Of a stretch of 64,000 bases of DNA, positions 17,698 to 26,948 are shown one piece after another. A program made the translations under genes and the position numbers. Numbering within the stretch: position 1 is the first letter of the stretch; every line of letters starts with the position of its first letter. The notes beneath the pieces were generated by a model. It did no database searches and was not told the DNA's origin. It saw nothing but the letters and a program-made list of their open reading frames with translations. Source of the DNA: Rhizobium etli CFN 42 (GTDB lineage: Bacteria > Pseudomonadota > Alphaproteobacteria > Rhizobiales > Rhizobiaceae); NCBI RefSeq assembly GCF_000092045.1, contig NC_007762.1:130230-194229 (forward strand), written 5' to 3'.

Positions 17698-18864
17698 TCA
17701 GGCGGTCTTCATGACAGCCCCCTCGATGACAACACCCGCGGTGACAAACTTCCACAGTGCGATAAGGAGTTTGCGCGCCAGGGCCACTATCGCGGCTTTT
17801 TTTAAGCGTCCACCATTCGACTGAACCCGATCCACAAACCAACGGCTAAGCGCTGATGCTGGCTGATTGCGTAGCCACAACCAAGACAGTTGGATCATCG
17901 TGGTGCGCAGCCGAGGGTTTCCTGCCTTTGAGACACCCTGTTCGTGGTCGATGGTCCCGCTCATCCATGGGGTTGGTGTCAAACCTGCATAGGCGGCAAT
18001 CTGCCGCCGATTATCAAAATGCCGGGACAGGGCTTCGGTCCAAAGAACGGCGGCAAATTCAGCGCCAACACCCTTCAAGGACAGCAGCATCGCTGCGGGC
18101 GAGGTTGCCTCAACCGCTGGCTGCTCGTCCATCGATAGGAGAGAATTACGCTCGCTCTCCACTGCAGCGATCTGTTCTAGCAGCAACTCGAGACGGTCGA
18201 GTTCGCGATTGATTTGAGCCTTCAGGTGTTTCGGTAACTCGCGCCCATCTCCGGTCTGGAGTTCCTCCAGCCGCTGACGGCGATCCTTACGGAGCGGTTG
18301 ATAGCCGCTGACGCCTTGAGCGAAGAGTAGCCCCTTCACGCGATTGACATGCCTGACCCGCTCAGCAATCAAAACTTTGCGTTCCCGGCAAATCCGACGT
18401 CGATCTTCGTCCTTCGGATCTGGCGCTCTGACCATCGCACATACGCGAGGCTCGCCGCGCTTGAATGCAAGCAATGTGCGCGTCAGAGCCTCTCCATCGA
18501 TCTTGTCGGTCTTGGCACGCCGACGTCGACGGGAAGTCGCGATCGAAGCTGCGTCGACGACGTAACTTTCGATGCCGTGAGTCTCCAGCACGCGGTGTAT
18601 CCAGAAGCCGTCCAATCCTGCCTCCTGGATCGTCACGATGGGAAATAACTTCCCTGTTCTCAACCGCGCCTTCTGTTGTAGCTGCTCAAATCGATCCAGC
18701 AGCTCGGCTACATTGCCACCGGCCACTACGTGCTTCGACATCTTCTCGCCACTGCCAGGCGACAGCGAAGTGATCAACCAGGTCGATCGGCTCAGTTCCA
18801 ATGATACAAAAATTGCGCCAAGATCAATGCGGACAGCGGTCGGATGAATGGATGCAGGTTCCAT
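17698..18864 (-). CDS. IS110-family transposase (second type)
   Basis: A 388-residue DEDD transposase unlike the one at 4223. The N-terminal domain includes IQEAGLDGFWIHRVLETHG and KTDKIDGEALTRTLLAF. A coiled-coil linker rich in Glu/Arg (LDRLELLLEQIAAVESER) separates it from a Tnp_20 domain with LLSLKGVGAEFAAVLWTEAL and QIAAYAGLTPTPWMSGT, then SKAGNPRLRTTMIQLSWLWL. GGAGGAG lies just upstream of the ATG. The gene is intact and sits inside the ISNCY element in the opposite direction. Confidence 0.92.
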   Translation of the reverse strand: MEPASIHPTAVRIDLGAIFVSLELSRSTWLITSLSPGSGEKMSKHVVAGGNVAELLDRFEQLQQKARLRTGKLFPIVTIQEAGLDGFWIHRVLETHGIESYVVDAASIATSRRRRRAKTDKIDGEALTRTLLAFKRGEPRVCAMVRAPDPKDEDRRRICRERKVLIAERVRHVNRVKGLLFAQGVSGYQPLRKDRRQRLEELQTGDGRELPKHLKAQINRELDRLELLLEQIAAVESERNSLLSMDEQPAVEATSPAAMLLSLKGVGAEFAAVLWTEALSRHFDNRRQIAAYAGLTPTPWMSGTIDHEQGVSKAGNPRLRTTMIQLSWLWLRNQPASALSRWFVDRVQSNGGRLKKAAIVALARKLLIALWKFVTAGVVIEGAVMKTA

Positions 18865-18971
18865 AAACTGCTCCTCCTGAGCGAGTGTTTTGATGCAACC
18901 TCACTCTGCCAGAGCGGCGGCCGCTGTTCACTCCTCATGGGATCTAAAGCCGAAGGGGTGTCTCTCACCCG

Positions 18972-19015
18972 CCCCGATCTGCTCTTGCAACCGGTATCAG
19001 CCGCTCAGATCGGGG
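18972..19015. other. Inverted repeat upstream of the second IS110 transposase
   Basis: A perfect 10-bp inverted repeat, CCCCGATCTG at 18972-18981 and CAGATCGGGG at 19006-19015, with a 24-base loop. It lies about 110 bases upstream of the IS110 transposase start. In IS110-group elements this leader can encode the bridge RNA, so the hairpin may belong to it. It could equally be part of the ISNCY right end. Confidence 0.4.
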
Positions 19016-19111
19016 CTGATCGGTGTGCCGCGTAGCAACCTCGCGGACATTTCTACTTTGCACAACGGCGGACATTCCAACTTCCCCGCCACAGTTATGA
19101 CGTAATAACAT

Positions 19112-19318
19112 ATGAAGACACGGATGCTGCCACCGTTGGAAATGACGTGCCTGCGCTGGGTTGCTCGAGGCAAAACCGTCGCCTAAATCGCCCTACTGCA
19201 GGGTAAGAGCGTCACCGAAATCGAGCTTTGCCTGGAACATGCGCTTGTCTTACTCGAAGCAAAGTCGGTTGAGGAAGCCATTGCAAAGACCAATGGGTCT
19301 CACTCCGATCGACATTGA
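19112..19318 (+). pseudogene. LuxR-type helix-turn-helix protein with nonsense codon
   Basis: Reads MKTRMLPPLEMTCLRWVARG, then KTVA followed by an in-frame TAA (19184-19186) where Glu is expected, then IALLQGKSVTEIELCLEHAL and VLLEAKSVEEAIAKTNGS to a stop at 19316-19318. This is the LuxR C-terminal DNA-binding domain (E-x-x-CLRWVARGKT and the recognition helix) without a ligand-binding domain. Its start touches the putative right end of the ISNCY element. The nonsense codon suggests inactivation. Bases 19319-19508 show nothing else. Confidence 0.6.
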
Positions 19319-19508
19319 GCAGTCACCTGTAGCCAACAACGTGCCCCGCTAAATCGAAGACACGAGTAATCGGCCGCGGGGAACGCGACGACCTGACACC
19401 AAGCTCGAGGATCGTGCGGCAAATGGTGCTCAAACGGAAGCAAGCCAATCCCGCTTGTCTGTGATGGCGTCCTGGCCCGGTTCCGGATCTTCCACGATCA
19501 ACCCGCGA

Positions 19509-19610
19509 GGGGTCCGCTAGCAAGCTGCGGCCGCTTCCGCTTCGCGTCGCGGTGATCGCGCCCGGACCCCGTGCCTTTTGAGGAGCCATCGAGCGGGAAT
19601 TGGCCCGCTC
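19509..19610 (+). promoter_or_regulatory. Structured leader of the 58-residue gene
   Basis: Two inverted repeats precede the small gene at 19628: GGGGTCCG (19509-19516) with CGGACCCC (19563-19570), and GAGCGGG (19591-19597) with CCCGCTC (19604-19610), the second ending four bases before the AAGGAG ribosome site. Similar long-loop inverted repeats lie ahead of other genes in this block (about 34098, 34772, 35282 and 36113). Confidence 0.45.
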
Positions 19611-19627
19611 CCGAAGGAGCCTCTTAA

Positions 19628-19804
19628 ATGTCGCACGATCTCTCTCTCGCTCAGTCCCACGCCTTCCAGCTCTCCCGTGACCTGATGGTCCCGGTCACCC
19701 TGTTCGAGGTCGACGGCGAATACGGCGTCCTTCCTTCCGACGAGATCGATGCCGACGATGATCTGGCGATCGTGCATGAGTACATGCCCTGGCCGGCTCA
19801 TTGA
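19628..19804 (+). CDS. Small conserved plasmid protein, function unknown
   Basis: A 58-residue acidic protein starting MSHDLSLAQSHAFQLSRDL and ending HEYMPWPAH, preceded by GAAGGAG at a good distance. It has the composition of a soluble beta-rich protein (VPVTLFEVDGEYGVLP) with a DEIDADDD stretch. No motif identifies it. It is the first of a long run of plus-strand plasmid genes and has its own structured leader. Coding is supported by the ribosome site and strong GC bias at third positions. Confidence 0.6.
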   Translation: MSHDLSLAQSHAFQLSRDLMVPVTLFEVDGEYGVLPSDEIDADDDLAIVHEYMPWPAH

Positions 19805-20000
19805 GCCGGCGCCTCAGGGGTGTGCCCCTTGCGAGCGGCAGGCCGCAAGGGAAGCTTCGCCGCGGCCAATTCACCCTGCATGATCCGACAATTGCGCGCC
19901 GCGCCCTTGCGGTCTTTGCTCTTCGGGGCCTGCCGAAAGGCGTCGGTGAACCGACGGGCAAGGACTATGGAGGCCGATCGCCGGGCGATCGGAAGGAAAA

Positions 20001-21032
20001 ATGAAGAGAAGAGAGATAGAAGCGTTGCGCGAGCTGGTCAGCTGTGCGGCGGTGCTTGAGCATGCCGGGTTTGCAATAGACGCGAAGGAAAGCACACGGC
20101 GGGCAGTCAAATTCCGCCGCGGCGGCGAGATCGTCATCGTCACCTATGAAGGACGCGGATGGTTCGATCCTTTGTCCGACGCGAAAGGCGATGTGTTCCG
20201 GCTCGTCGAGCATCTCGATCGGGTCGGCTTTCTCGAAGGCGCCGAGCGGGTCGCGGCTCTCGTCGGGTTTCGGATCACGGAGCCGGAGTGGCAGCCCGCG
20301 AAAGATGGCGAGAGATGCGACCTATCCCTTTCCGATCGTTGGCAGACCCGCCGTCGTCTGTGGCCAGGTTCCGCGTCATGGCGATACCTCAATGGCGAGC
20401 GCCACGTGCCAACTTACGTGCTGCAAGCGGCGATTAAAGCTGACCTTCTGCGAGAGGGTCCGCAAGGCAGCATGTGGGCGGCGCACCGAGACCAGGCGGG
20501 GGTCTTGACCGGCTGGGAAGCGCGGGGTCCGCAATACCGGGGTTTTGCATCCGGAGGAACCAAGGTTCTTTTCCGTTTCGGTTCGGACAGCGCTTCGCGC
20601 CTGGCCGTCACGGAAGCCGCGATCGATGCCATGAGCCTCGCGGCGATCGAGGGTTTGCGGGAGGGCACGCTTTATTTCAGCACCGGCGGGGGATGGTCGC
20701 CGGCCACGGAGGCAGCGTTGCGGGAGCTGGCCGCGAAAACTGGCGTCCAGATGGTAGCGGCGACGGACGCCAATCCGCAGGGCGACATGTTTGCCGAACG
20801 GCTGCGGACGCTTGCCGACGATGCCGGCTGCGACTGGACACGGCTTCGGCCGCCGGAAGATGACTGGAACGAAACCCTGAAGATCAGGGATAAGGAAAAG
20901 AGGGAAAGGATGGAAGGAGGAGGCGTGCCGCATGCGCGCCGCCTGCGTCAAGGGAGGCTTCGCCCGGCGGAACCGGCCCTTGACGCTGACGGTCGCGATG
21001 CCGGCGGCAGCGAAGGGGTCATGAAGGGCTGA
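20001..21032 (+). CDS. DUF3991 and TOPRIM domain protein
   Basis: A 343-residue protein. The N-terminal part (residues 1-115: SCAAVLEHAGFAIDAKEST, GRGWFDPLSDAKGDVFRLVE) resembles DUF3991, found in plasmid primase-like proteins. The second half has a TOPRIM-like fold: RLAVTEAAIDAMSLAAIEG with the conserved Glu, and VAATDANPQGDMFAERL with the Asp-x-Asp-like motif. No zinc finger or helicase domain is attached. TOPRIM domains cleave or join phosphodiester bonds in primases and nucleases. The exact activity here is not clear. GGAAGG precedes the ATG. The tail after about residue 310 is low-complexity and may be less constrained. Confidence 0.8.
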   Translation: MKRREIEALRELVSCAAVLEHAGFAIDAKESTRRAVKFRRGGEIVIVTYEGRGWFDPLSDAKGDVFRLVEHLDRVGFLEGAERVAALVGFRITEPEWQPAKDGERCDLSLSDRWQTRRRLWPGSASWRYLNGERHVPTYVLQAAIKADLLREGPQGSMWAAHRDQAGVLTGWEARGPQYRGFASGGTKVLFRFGSDSASRLAVTEAAIDAMSLAAIEGLREGTLYFSTGGGWSPATEAALRELAAKTGVQMVAATDANPQGDMFAERLRTLADDAGCDWTRLRPPEDDWNETLKIRDKEKRERMEGGGVPHARRLRQGRLRPAEPALDADGRDAGGSEGVMKG

Positions 21033-21096
21033 AGAGGAAGGCAAGGTCGAGAGGACAGTGCCGCGCTTCGGTCCGAAACCTCCGAAGGAGCTGCAG

Positions 21097-21702
21097 ATGA
21101 ACCCCTCTCCCGCAATCCGAAAAGTTTTCCAGGGCGTCGCAAGCCGACCACAGATGTTCCGCATGTTTGACCGTCATCTCCAGCGGCCGAACCGTTGGGA
21201 GGACGACGCAATGCCGCTCTATGCCGGCGAATGGTTCGAGATCGGCGAGGCCGAGCACGACTACATGTTCGAAATCCTGCCGCCGCTCTGGATCCGCGGT
21301 TCGATGTTCGCGATGCGCGAGTTCCTGACCGGCTCGGTGACGTCAGTGTTCTTCGCACTCCGGATCGACGAGGCGATCCGCTATTTTCACGGCTATTGCG
21401 ACCTTGCCGATCAATCGTCCGTCGAGACCATGCGCCTAGCGATTATCGAGCGCGAGAGCCCCCCGGTCCGGGCCATGACGCGCGCGGAACGCCTCGAGCA
21501 CATCTGGAGCACTACGGCGGACGACTATCGCGGCTATGCGGGCGAGCGCTGGCCGGAGGCCTCGCGCGGCAAGCGCACCCTGATGATCTACGGCGGTAAA
21601 GGCGGCGCCGTCCTAAAGCTGCTGGAAGACCTCAGCGACGACGAGATCGCCGCCAAGCTGCCGGTACAACTGCGCCACCTCCCCTCGCCTATCGCGGCTT
21701 GA
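21097..21702 (+). CDS. DUF1419 family protein
   Basis: A 201-residue protein starting MNPSPAIRKVFQGVASRPQM with FDRHLQRPNRWEDDAMPLYA and a conserved aromatic stretch GEWFEIGEAEHDYMFEILPP. This pattern is typical of the DUF1419 proteins of rhizobial plasmids. No enzymatic motif is visible. The start at 21097 is preceded by GAAGGAG. It lies between the TOPRIM gene and the large methyltransferase-helicase, a neighbourhood I associate with rhizobial conjugative plasmids. Confidence 0.75.
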   Translation: MNPSPAIRKVFQGVASRPQMFRMFDRHLQRPNRWEDDAMPLYAGEWFEIGEAEHDYMFEILPPLWIRGSMFAMREFLTGSVTSVFFALRIDEAIRYFHGYCDLADQSSVETMRLAIIERESPPVRAMTRAERLEHIWSTTADDYRGYAGERWPEASRGKRTLMIYGGKGGAVLKLLEDLSDDEIAAKLPVQLRHLPSPIAA

Positions 21703-21848
21703 GAGTTTCCGATTGCATCCGGGCGCGAAGCAATGGCGCTCGGCCAGCAATAGCCGCGCAGCCCATGCCGGCGGCCCCTTCCCCCCCTTCGCGTTCCTCG
21801 ACTGCCCCTTGCGGCAGATCGATGACGCTCGCTTACAAGGAGCTTTCG

Positions 21849-24800
21849 ATGAGCAACGATCCCTTCACCCTCGATATGTTTGGTAGCAGCGCTTTGTCAT
21901 CAGGACTTGGTCTTGGCGTCACCGCGTTCGGCGGTTTCGCCGCCAACGACGACGAGCCCAACCCGACCCCGCCCTCTCCTGCGCCGGCGCGGGCTCTGCC
22001 GGCGACCAACCGGCCGGTCCCGCGAAAGCAAGGGCAGCGCACCAACTTCTATTTCGACGATGGCGACCGCGAGCTCGCCGCGACGTGGAAGGAGCGGGCA
22101 CGCATCAATGTCGCGGCCATCCTCACCGCAAACGAAATCGAGAAGATGAACCTGCCGGCGACCCCGGCCGCGCAGGCGAGGCTGATCCGCTTCACTGGTT
22201 TCGGCGCCGGTGAGCTTGCGAATGGCATGTTCCGGCGGCCGGGAGAACCCGACTTCCGCGCAGGCTGGGACGATCTCGGCAACTCGCTGGAGACAGCGGT
22301 CAGCGAGGGCGAGTACGCGTCGCTCGCCCGTTGCACCCAATATGCCCACTTCACCCCCGAATTCGTCATTCGGGCAATCTGGATGGGCATTCAACGTCTC
22401 GGCTGGCGCGGCGGCCGCGTGCTGGAGCCGGGTATCGGCACCGGGCTCTTTCCTGCGCTGATGCCGAAACAATATCGCCAACTGAGCTACGTCACCGGGA
22501 TCGAGCTCGATCCCGTCACGGCCCGTATCGTGAAACAGCTCCAGCCGAAGGCGCGCATCATCAATGGAGACTTCGCGCGCACCGACCTCAATGCGATCTA
22601 CGATCTTGCCATCGGCAACCCGCCCTTCTCCGACCGGACCGTTCGCTCCGACCGGCAATATCGTTCGCTGGGCCTTCGGCTGCACGATTACTTCATCGCC
22701 CGGTCGATCGATCTCCTGAAACCGGGCGCCCTGGCCTCCTTTGTCACCAGCGCCGGCACCATGGACAAGGTGGATGGCACTGCCCGCGAGCATATCGCCC
22801 AGTCCGCCGACCTAATCGCCGCGATCCGACTGCCCGAAGGCAGTTTTCGGCGCGACGCCGGAACCGACGTCGTGGTCGACGTCCTCTTCTTCCGTAAGCG
22901 CAAAGCAGGCGAGCCGGAAGGCGACGTTTCGTGGCTCGACTTGGAGGAAGTCCGACCGGCTGCCGAGGACGAGGGGGCGATCCGCGTGAACCGGTGGTTC
23001 GCGCAGCATCCGGACTTTGTTCTCGGCGATCATGCCCTGACCTCCGGCCCGTTCGGGGAGACCTATACGTGCCGGCCACGCGCCGACGAGGAGCTCGACG
23101 CGGCACTGACTGGAGCCATCGCGCTTCTTCCAGAAGGCCTTTATGACGGCGAACCGACGGCCATCGACATCGATCTGGAGGATGAGCTTGCCGAGATCGT
23201 CGATCTCCGGCCCGACAACGCCATGGTGCGCGAGGGCAGCTATTTTGTCGATGTTGGGCATGATCTCATGCAGGTCGTCGATGGCGAGCCTATTCCTGTT
23301 CAGGTGCGCAAGGCCCGCAGCGGCGAGGGAGTTTCGGAAAAGCATGTCCGGATCATTCGCAAACTGATCCCGATCCGCGATGCCGTGCGCGACGTCCTGA
23401 AAGCCCAGGAACTGGACCGGCCGTGGCGCGAGCTGCAGGTGCGGCTGCGCATCGCCTGGTCGAGCTTCGTCCGCGATTTTGGCCCGATCAACCACACCAC
23501 TGTTTCGATCATGGAGGATGAGACGACCGGCGAGGTTCGTGAAACCCATCGCCAGCCGAACCTTATGCCCTTCCGCGATGACCCCGATTGCTGGCTGGTC
23601 GCCTCCATCGAGGACTATGACCTCGAAACCGATACCGCCAGGCCCGGGCCGATTTTCTCCGAGCGCGTCATCGCGCCCCCTTCCCCGCCCGTCATCACCT
23701 CCGCCGCCGATGCCTTGGCCGTCGTCCTCAACGAGCGCGGTCGGCTCGATCTCGATCATATCGCCGAGCTTCTGCATTGCGACACGGATGCGGTTCTCGA
23801 TGCGCTCGGTGACGCAATCTTTCGCGATCCGGCCGATGGCTCCTGGCAAACTTCGGACGCCTATCTCTCCGGCGCCGTGCGCACCAAGCTTGAGATTGCG
23901 GAAGCCGCCGCCGGCCTCGATGCTGCCTATGATCGAAACGTCCGTGCGCTTCAGGCGGTGCAGCCCGTCGACCTTCGCCCCTCGGACATCACTGCTCGGC
24001 TGGGTGCGCCCTGGATTCCAGCTGCCGATATCGTCGAGTTCGTGCAAGAGACGATGGGTGCGGAGATCAGGATCCACCACATGCCGGAACTGGGCTCCTG
24101 GACCGTCGAGGCGCGGCAGCTCGGATGGACGGCGGCAGGCACGTCCGAATGGGGCACCGATCGCCGGCACGCCGGCGAACTGCTTGCCGATGCGCTGAAC
24201 AGCCGCGTGCCGCAGATCTTCGACGTGTTCAAAGACGCCGATGGTGAGCGGCGCGTTCTGAACGTCGTCGATACCGAGGCCGCCCGCGACAAGCTCCAGA
24301 AGATCAAGCAGGCGTTTCAGAATTGGGTCTGGACCGATCCTGATCGCACCGACCGACTGGCGCGGGTCTACAACGACCGCTTCAACAACATCGCCCCACG
24401 AAAATTCGACGGCTCGCACCTGAAACTTCCCGGCGCCTCTGGCGCCTTTGTTCTTTATGGGCACCAGAAACGCGGCATCTGGCGGATCATCTCATCGGGT
24501 TCTACCTATCTCGCGCACGCTGTCGGCGCCGGCAAGACGATGACCATGGCGGCCGCGATCATGGAACAGCGCCGGCTCGGTCTGATCGCCAAGGCGATGG
24601 TGGTCGTGCCGAGCCATTGCCTGGCGCAGGCGGCCCGCGAGTTCTTGGCGCTCTATCCCAATGCACGAATCCTCGTCGCCGACGAAACGAACTTCACGAA
24701 GGAGAAGCGGGCTCGCTTCCTCAGCCGCGCGGCGACCGCCACGTGGGACGCGATCATCATCACCCATTCGGCGTTCCGGTTCATCGCCGTGCCGCCGGCG

Positions 24801-26948
24801 TTCGAACAGCAGATGATCCAGGACGAGCTCGAGCTCTACGAGGAGTTGCTGACCAAGGTCGACAGCGAGGACCGTGTCTCCCGCAAGCGTCTGGAGCGGC
24901 TCAAGGAGGGACTGAAGGAACGACTGGAGGCGCTGTCCACGCGCAAGGACGGCCTGTTGACCATTTCCGAGATCGGCGTCGACCAGATTATCGTCGATGA
25001 GGCGCAGGAATTCAGAAAACTTTCCTTCGCCACCAACATGTCGACCTTAAAAGGCGTCGATCCGAACGGATCGCAGCGTGCCTGGGACCTCTACGTCAAG
25101 TCCCGCTTCATCGAGACGAAGAATCCTGGCCGCGCTCTGGTTCTTGCGTCCGGCACGCCAATCACCAATACGCTTGGCGAGATGTTCTCGGTTCAACGTC
25201 TGCTCGGCCACGCGGCGCTGGCCGAACGGGGCCTGCATGAATTCGACGCCTGGGCCTCGACCTTCGGTGACACGACGACGGAACTGGAGATCCAACCATC
25301 CGGCAAATACAAGCCCGTCAGCCGCTTCGCCTCCTTCGTCAACGTCCCTGAGCTAATCGCCATGTTCCGGTCTTTCGCCGATGTGGTGATGCCCGCGGAT
25401 CTCCGCGACTACGTCAAGGTGCCTGATATCTCGACCGGTCGGCGGCAGATCCTGACAGCGAAACCGACGCAGGCCTTCAAGAATTATCAGGTGATCCTCG
25501 ACGCCCGTATCAAGGCGATCGAGATGCGCGAGGGGCCGGCACAGCCCGGCGACGATATCCTGCTCTCCGTCATCACCGACGGTCGCCATGCCGCTATCGA
25601 CTTGCGCCTGGTCGACGCGGACAATGACAACGAGCCGGACAACAAGCTCAACCTGCTCGTCCAGAACGCCTTCCGCATTTGGCAGGAGACGTCGCAAAGC
25701 ACGTTTGTGCGACCCGACGGCAAGCCCTACGATCTCTCAGGTGCGGCGCAGATGATCTTTTCGGATCTCGGCACAATAAATGTCGAGAAGAGCCGCGGTT
25801 TTTCCGCTTACCGTTGGATCAGGGATGAGCTCGTGCGCCTGGGTGTTCCGGCATCCGAAATCGCCTTCATGCAGGACTACAAGAAGACTGAGGCGAAGCA
25901 GCGTCTATTCGCCGACGTCCGCGCCGGCAAAATCCGCTTCTTGATCGGCTCGTCGGACACCATGGGTACCGGCGTCAATGCCCAGCTCCGTCTCAAGGCG
26001 CTGCATCATCTCGACGTCCCCTGGCTGCCTTCGCAGATCGAACAGCGGGAGGGCCGGATCGTGCGCCAGGGCAATCAGCACGACGAGGTCGATATCTTCG
26101 CTTATGCCACACAAGGCTCGCTGGACGCCAGCATGTGGCAGAACAACGAACGCAAGGCCCGCTTTATCGCCGCGGCCTTGTCCGGCGACACATCGATCCG
26201 CCGGCTGGAAGATCTCGGCGAAGGGGCGGCCAACCAGTTCGCCATGGCAAAGGCGATTGCCAGCGGCGACGAGCGATTGATGCAGAAGGCGGGACTCGAG
26301 GCGGACATTGCCCGTCTTGAACGGCTGCGCGCAGCGCATGACGACGATCAGTATGCGGTGCGCCGGCAGATCCGCGACGCCGAACGCGATATCGAGATCT
26401 CGGAGCGGCGTATCATGGAAATCGGCAAGGACATCGACCGCCTCGTTCCGACCGCGGCCGACGCCTTTGCCATGACCATCGTCGGCAAGGCTCACCACGA
26501 GCGGAAGCTCGCCGGCCGTGCGCTGATGAAGGAAATTCTCACCCTCGTCCAGCTCCAGCAGGAGCAGGAAGTCGTCATCGCCTCGATTGGCGGATTCGAT
26601 CTCGTCTATTCCGGTGAGCGGTTCGGCAAGGGTGACGATTATCGCTATTCGACCCTGCTTCAGCGCACCGGCGCGGACTACGAGATCGAGTTGCCGGTGA
26701 CCGTGACGCCGCTCGGCGCCGTCTCCCGCCTCGAGCACGCGCTCGAGGGTTTTGGCGAGGAGCAGGAACGCTATCGCCATCGACTGTATGACGCCCACCG
26801 GCGCCTTGCCTCCTACCGCTCGCGCAAGGGCGGCCTGTTTGCGTTTTCGGAAGAACTCGCCGAGAAGCGCCGGCAGCTATGGGACGTCGACGAGGCGCTT
26901 GCAGCCGTGGCTCGCGAGGAGGGCTTATCCGCCTCGGAAGCGGCCTGA
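21849..26948 (+). CDS. Giant DNA methyltransferase-helicase fusion
   Basis: A 1699-residue protein. The N-terminal third holds an adenine-specific methylase domain: a SAM-binding GGRVLEPGIGTGLFPAL and the catalytic AIGNPPFSD near residue 256, with VVDVLFF after it. The second half is an SF2/SNF2-type helicase: Walker A AHAVGAGKTMTM near 890, IIVDEAQEF (motif II) near 1050, LASGTPITN (motif III), and IGSSDTMGTGVNAQ plus QREGRIVRQGNQ (motifs V and VI) near 1365-1410. A long coiled coil follows (residues about 1475-1560). Start at 21849 is supported by AAGGAG. Fusions of this plan, such as phage P1 DarB, protect DNA from restriction. That role is likely here but not shown. Confidence 0.85.
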   Translation: MSNDPFTLDMFGSSALSSGLGLGVTAFGGFAANDDEPNPTPPSPAPARALPATNRPVPRKQGQRTNFYFDDGDRELAATWKERARINVAAILTANEIEKMNLPATPAAQARLIRFTGFGAGELANGMFRRPGEPDFRAGWDDLGNSLETAVSEGEYASLARCTQYAHFTPEFVIRAIWMGIQRLGWRGGRVLEPGIGTGLFPALMPKQYRQLSYVTGIELDPVTARIVKQLQPKARIINGDFARTDLNAIYDLAIGNPPFSDRTVRSDRQYRSLGLRLHDYFIARSIDLLKPGALASFVTSAGTMDKVDGTAREHIAQSADLIAAIRLPEGSFRRDAGTDVVVDVLFFRKRKAGEPEGDVSWLDLEEVRPAAEDEGAIRVNRWFAQHPDFVLGDHALTSGPFGETYTCRPRADEELDAALTGAIALLPEGLYDGEPTAIDIDLEDELAEIVDLRPDNAMVREGSYFVDVGHDLMQVVDGEPIPVQVRKARSGEGVSEKHVRIIRKLIPIRDAVRDVLKAQELDRPWRELQVRLRIAWSSFVRDFGPINHTTVSIMEDETTGEVRETHRQPNLMPFRDDPDCWLVASIEDYDLETDTARPGPIFSERVIAPPSPPVITSAADALAVVLNERGRLDLDHIAELLHCDTDAVLDALGDAIFRDPADGSWQTSDAYLSGAVRTKLEIAEAAAGLDAAYDRNVRALQAVQPVDLRPSDITARLGAPWIPAADIVEFVQETMGAEIRIHHMPELGSWTVEARQLGWTAAGTSEWGTDRRHAGELLADALNSRVPQIFDVFKDADGERRVLNVVDTEAARDKLQKIKQAFQNWVWTDPDRTDRLARVYNDRFNNIAPRKFDGSHLKLPGASGAFVLYGHQKRGIWRIISSGSTYLAHAVGAGKTMTMAAAIMEQRRLGLIAKAMVVVPSHCLAQAAREFLALYPNARILVADETNFTKEKRARFLSRAATATWDAIIITHSAFRFIAVPPAFEQQMIQDELELYEELLTKVDSEDRVSRKRLERLKEGLKERLEALSTRKDGLLTISEIGVDQIIVDEAQEFRKLSFATNMSTLKGVDPNGSQRAWDLYVKSRFIETKNPGRALVLASGTPITNTLGEMFSVQRLLGHAALAERGLHEFDAWASTFGDTTTELEIQPSGKYKPVSRFASFVNVPELIAMFRSFADVVMPADLRDYVKVPDISTGRRQILTAKPTQAFKNYQVILDARIKAIEMREGPAQPGDDILLSVITDGRHAAIDLRLVDADNDNEPDNKLNLLVQNAFRIWQETSQSTFVRPDGKPYDLSGAAQMIFSDLGTINVEKSRGFSAYRWIRDELVRLGVPASEIAFMQDYKKTEAKQRLFADVRAGKIRFLIGSSDTMGTGVNAQLRLKALHHLDVPWLPSQIEQREGRIVRQGNQHDEVDIFAYATQGSLDASMWQNNERKARFIAAALSGDTSIRRLEDLGEGAANQFAMAKAIASGDERLMQKAGLEADIARLERLRAAHDDDQYAVRRQIRDAERDIEISERRIMEIGKDIDRLVPTAADAFAMTIVGKAHHERKLAGRALMKEILTLVQLQQEQEVVIASIGGFDLVYSGERFGKGDDYRYSTLLQRTGADYEIELPVTVTPLGAVSRLEHALEGFGEEQERYRHRLYDAHRRLASYRSRKGGLFAFSEELAEKRRQLWDVDEALAAVAREEGLSASEAA

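Larger units (their letters stand above)
15896..19113 (+). mobile_element. ISNCY-family element carrying an IS110 element
   Basis: The left end reads ATATGTTATT (15896) then two copies of a GCAAAGTTARARTGTC-like unit. The right end, read on the minus strand from 19113, reads ATATGTTATT followed by two similar units with GAAGTTGGAATGTCC and GCAAAGTAGAAATGTCC. These are candidate terminal inverted repeats with internal repeats. The transposase is at 15989-17362. The right third is occupied by an IS110-family transposase on the opposite strand, so this is another nested insertion. The exact junctions of the inner element were not resolved. Confidence 0.65.

Noticed and set aside
22812..24464. 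Long minus-strand frame (550 codons) within the methyltransferase-helicase
   Set aside because: It is a high-GC shadow of the plus-strand gene, with no ribosome site or family motif. The plus frame holds all conserved motifs.
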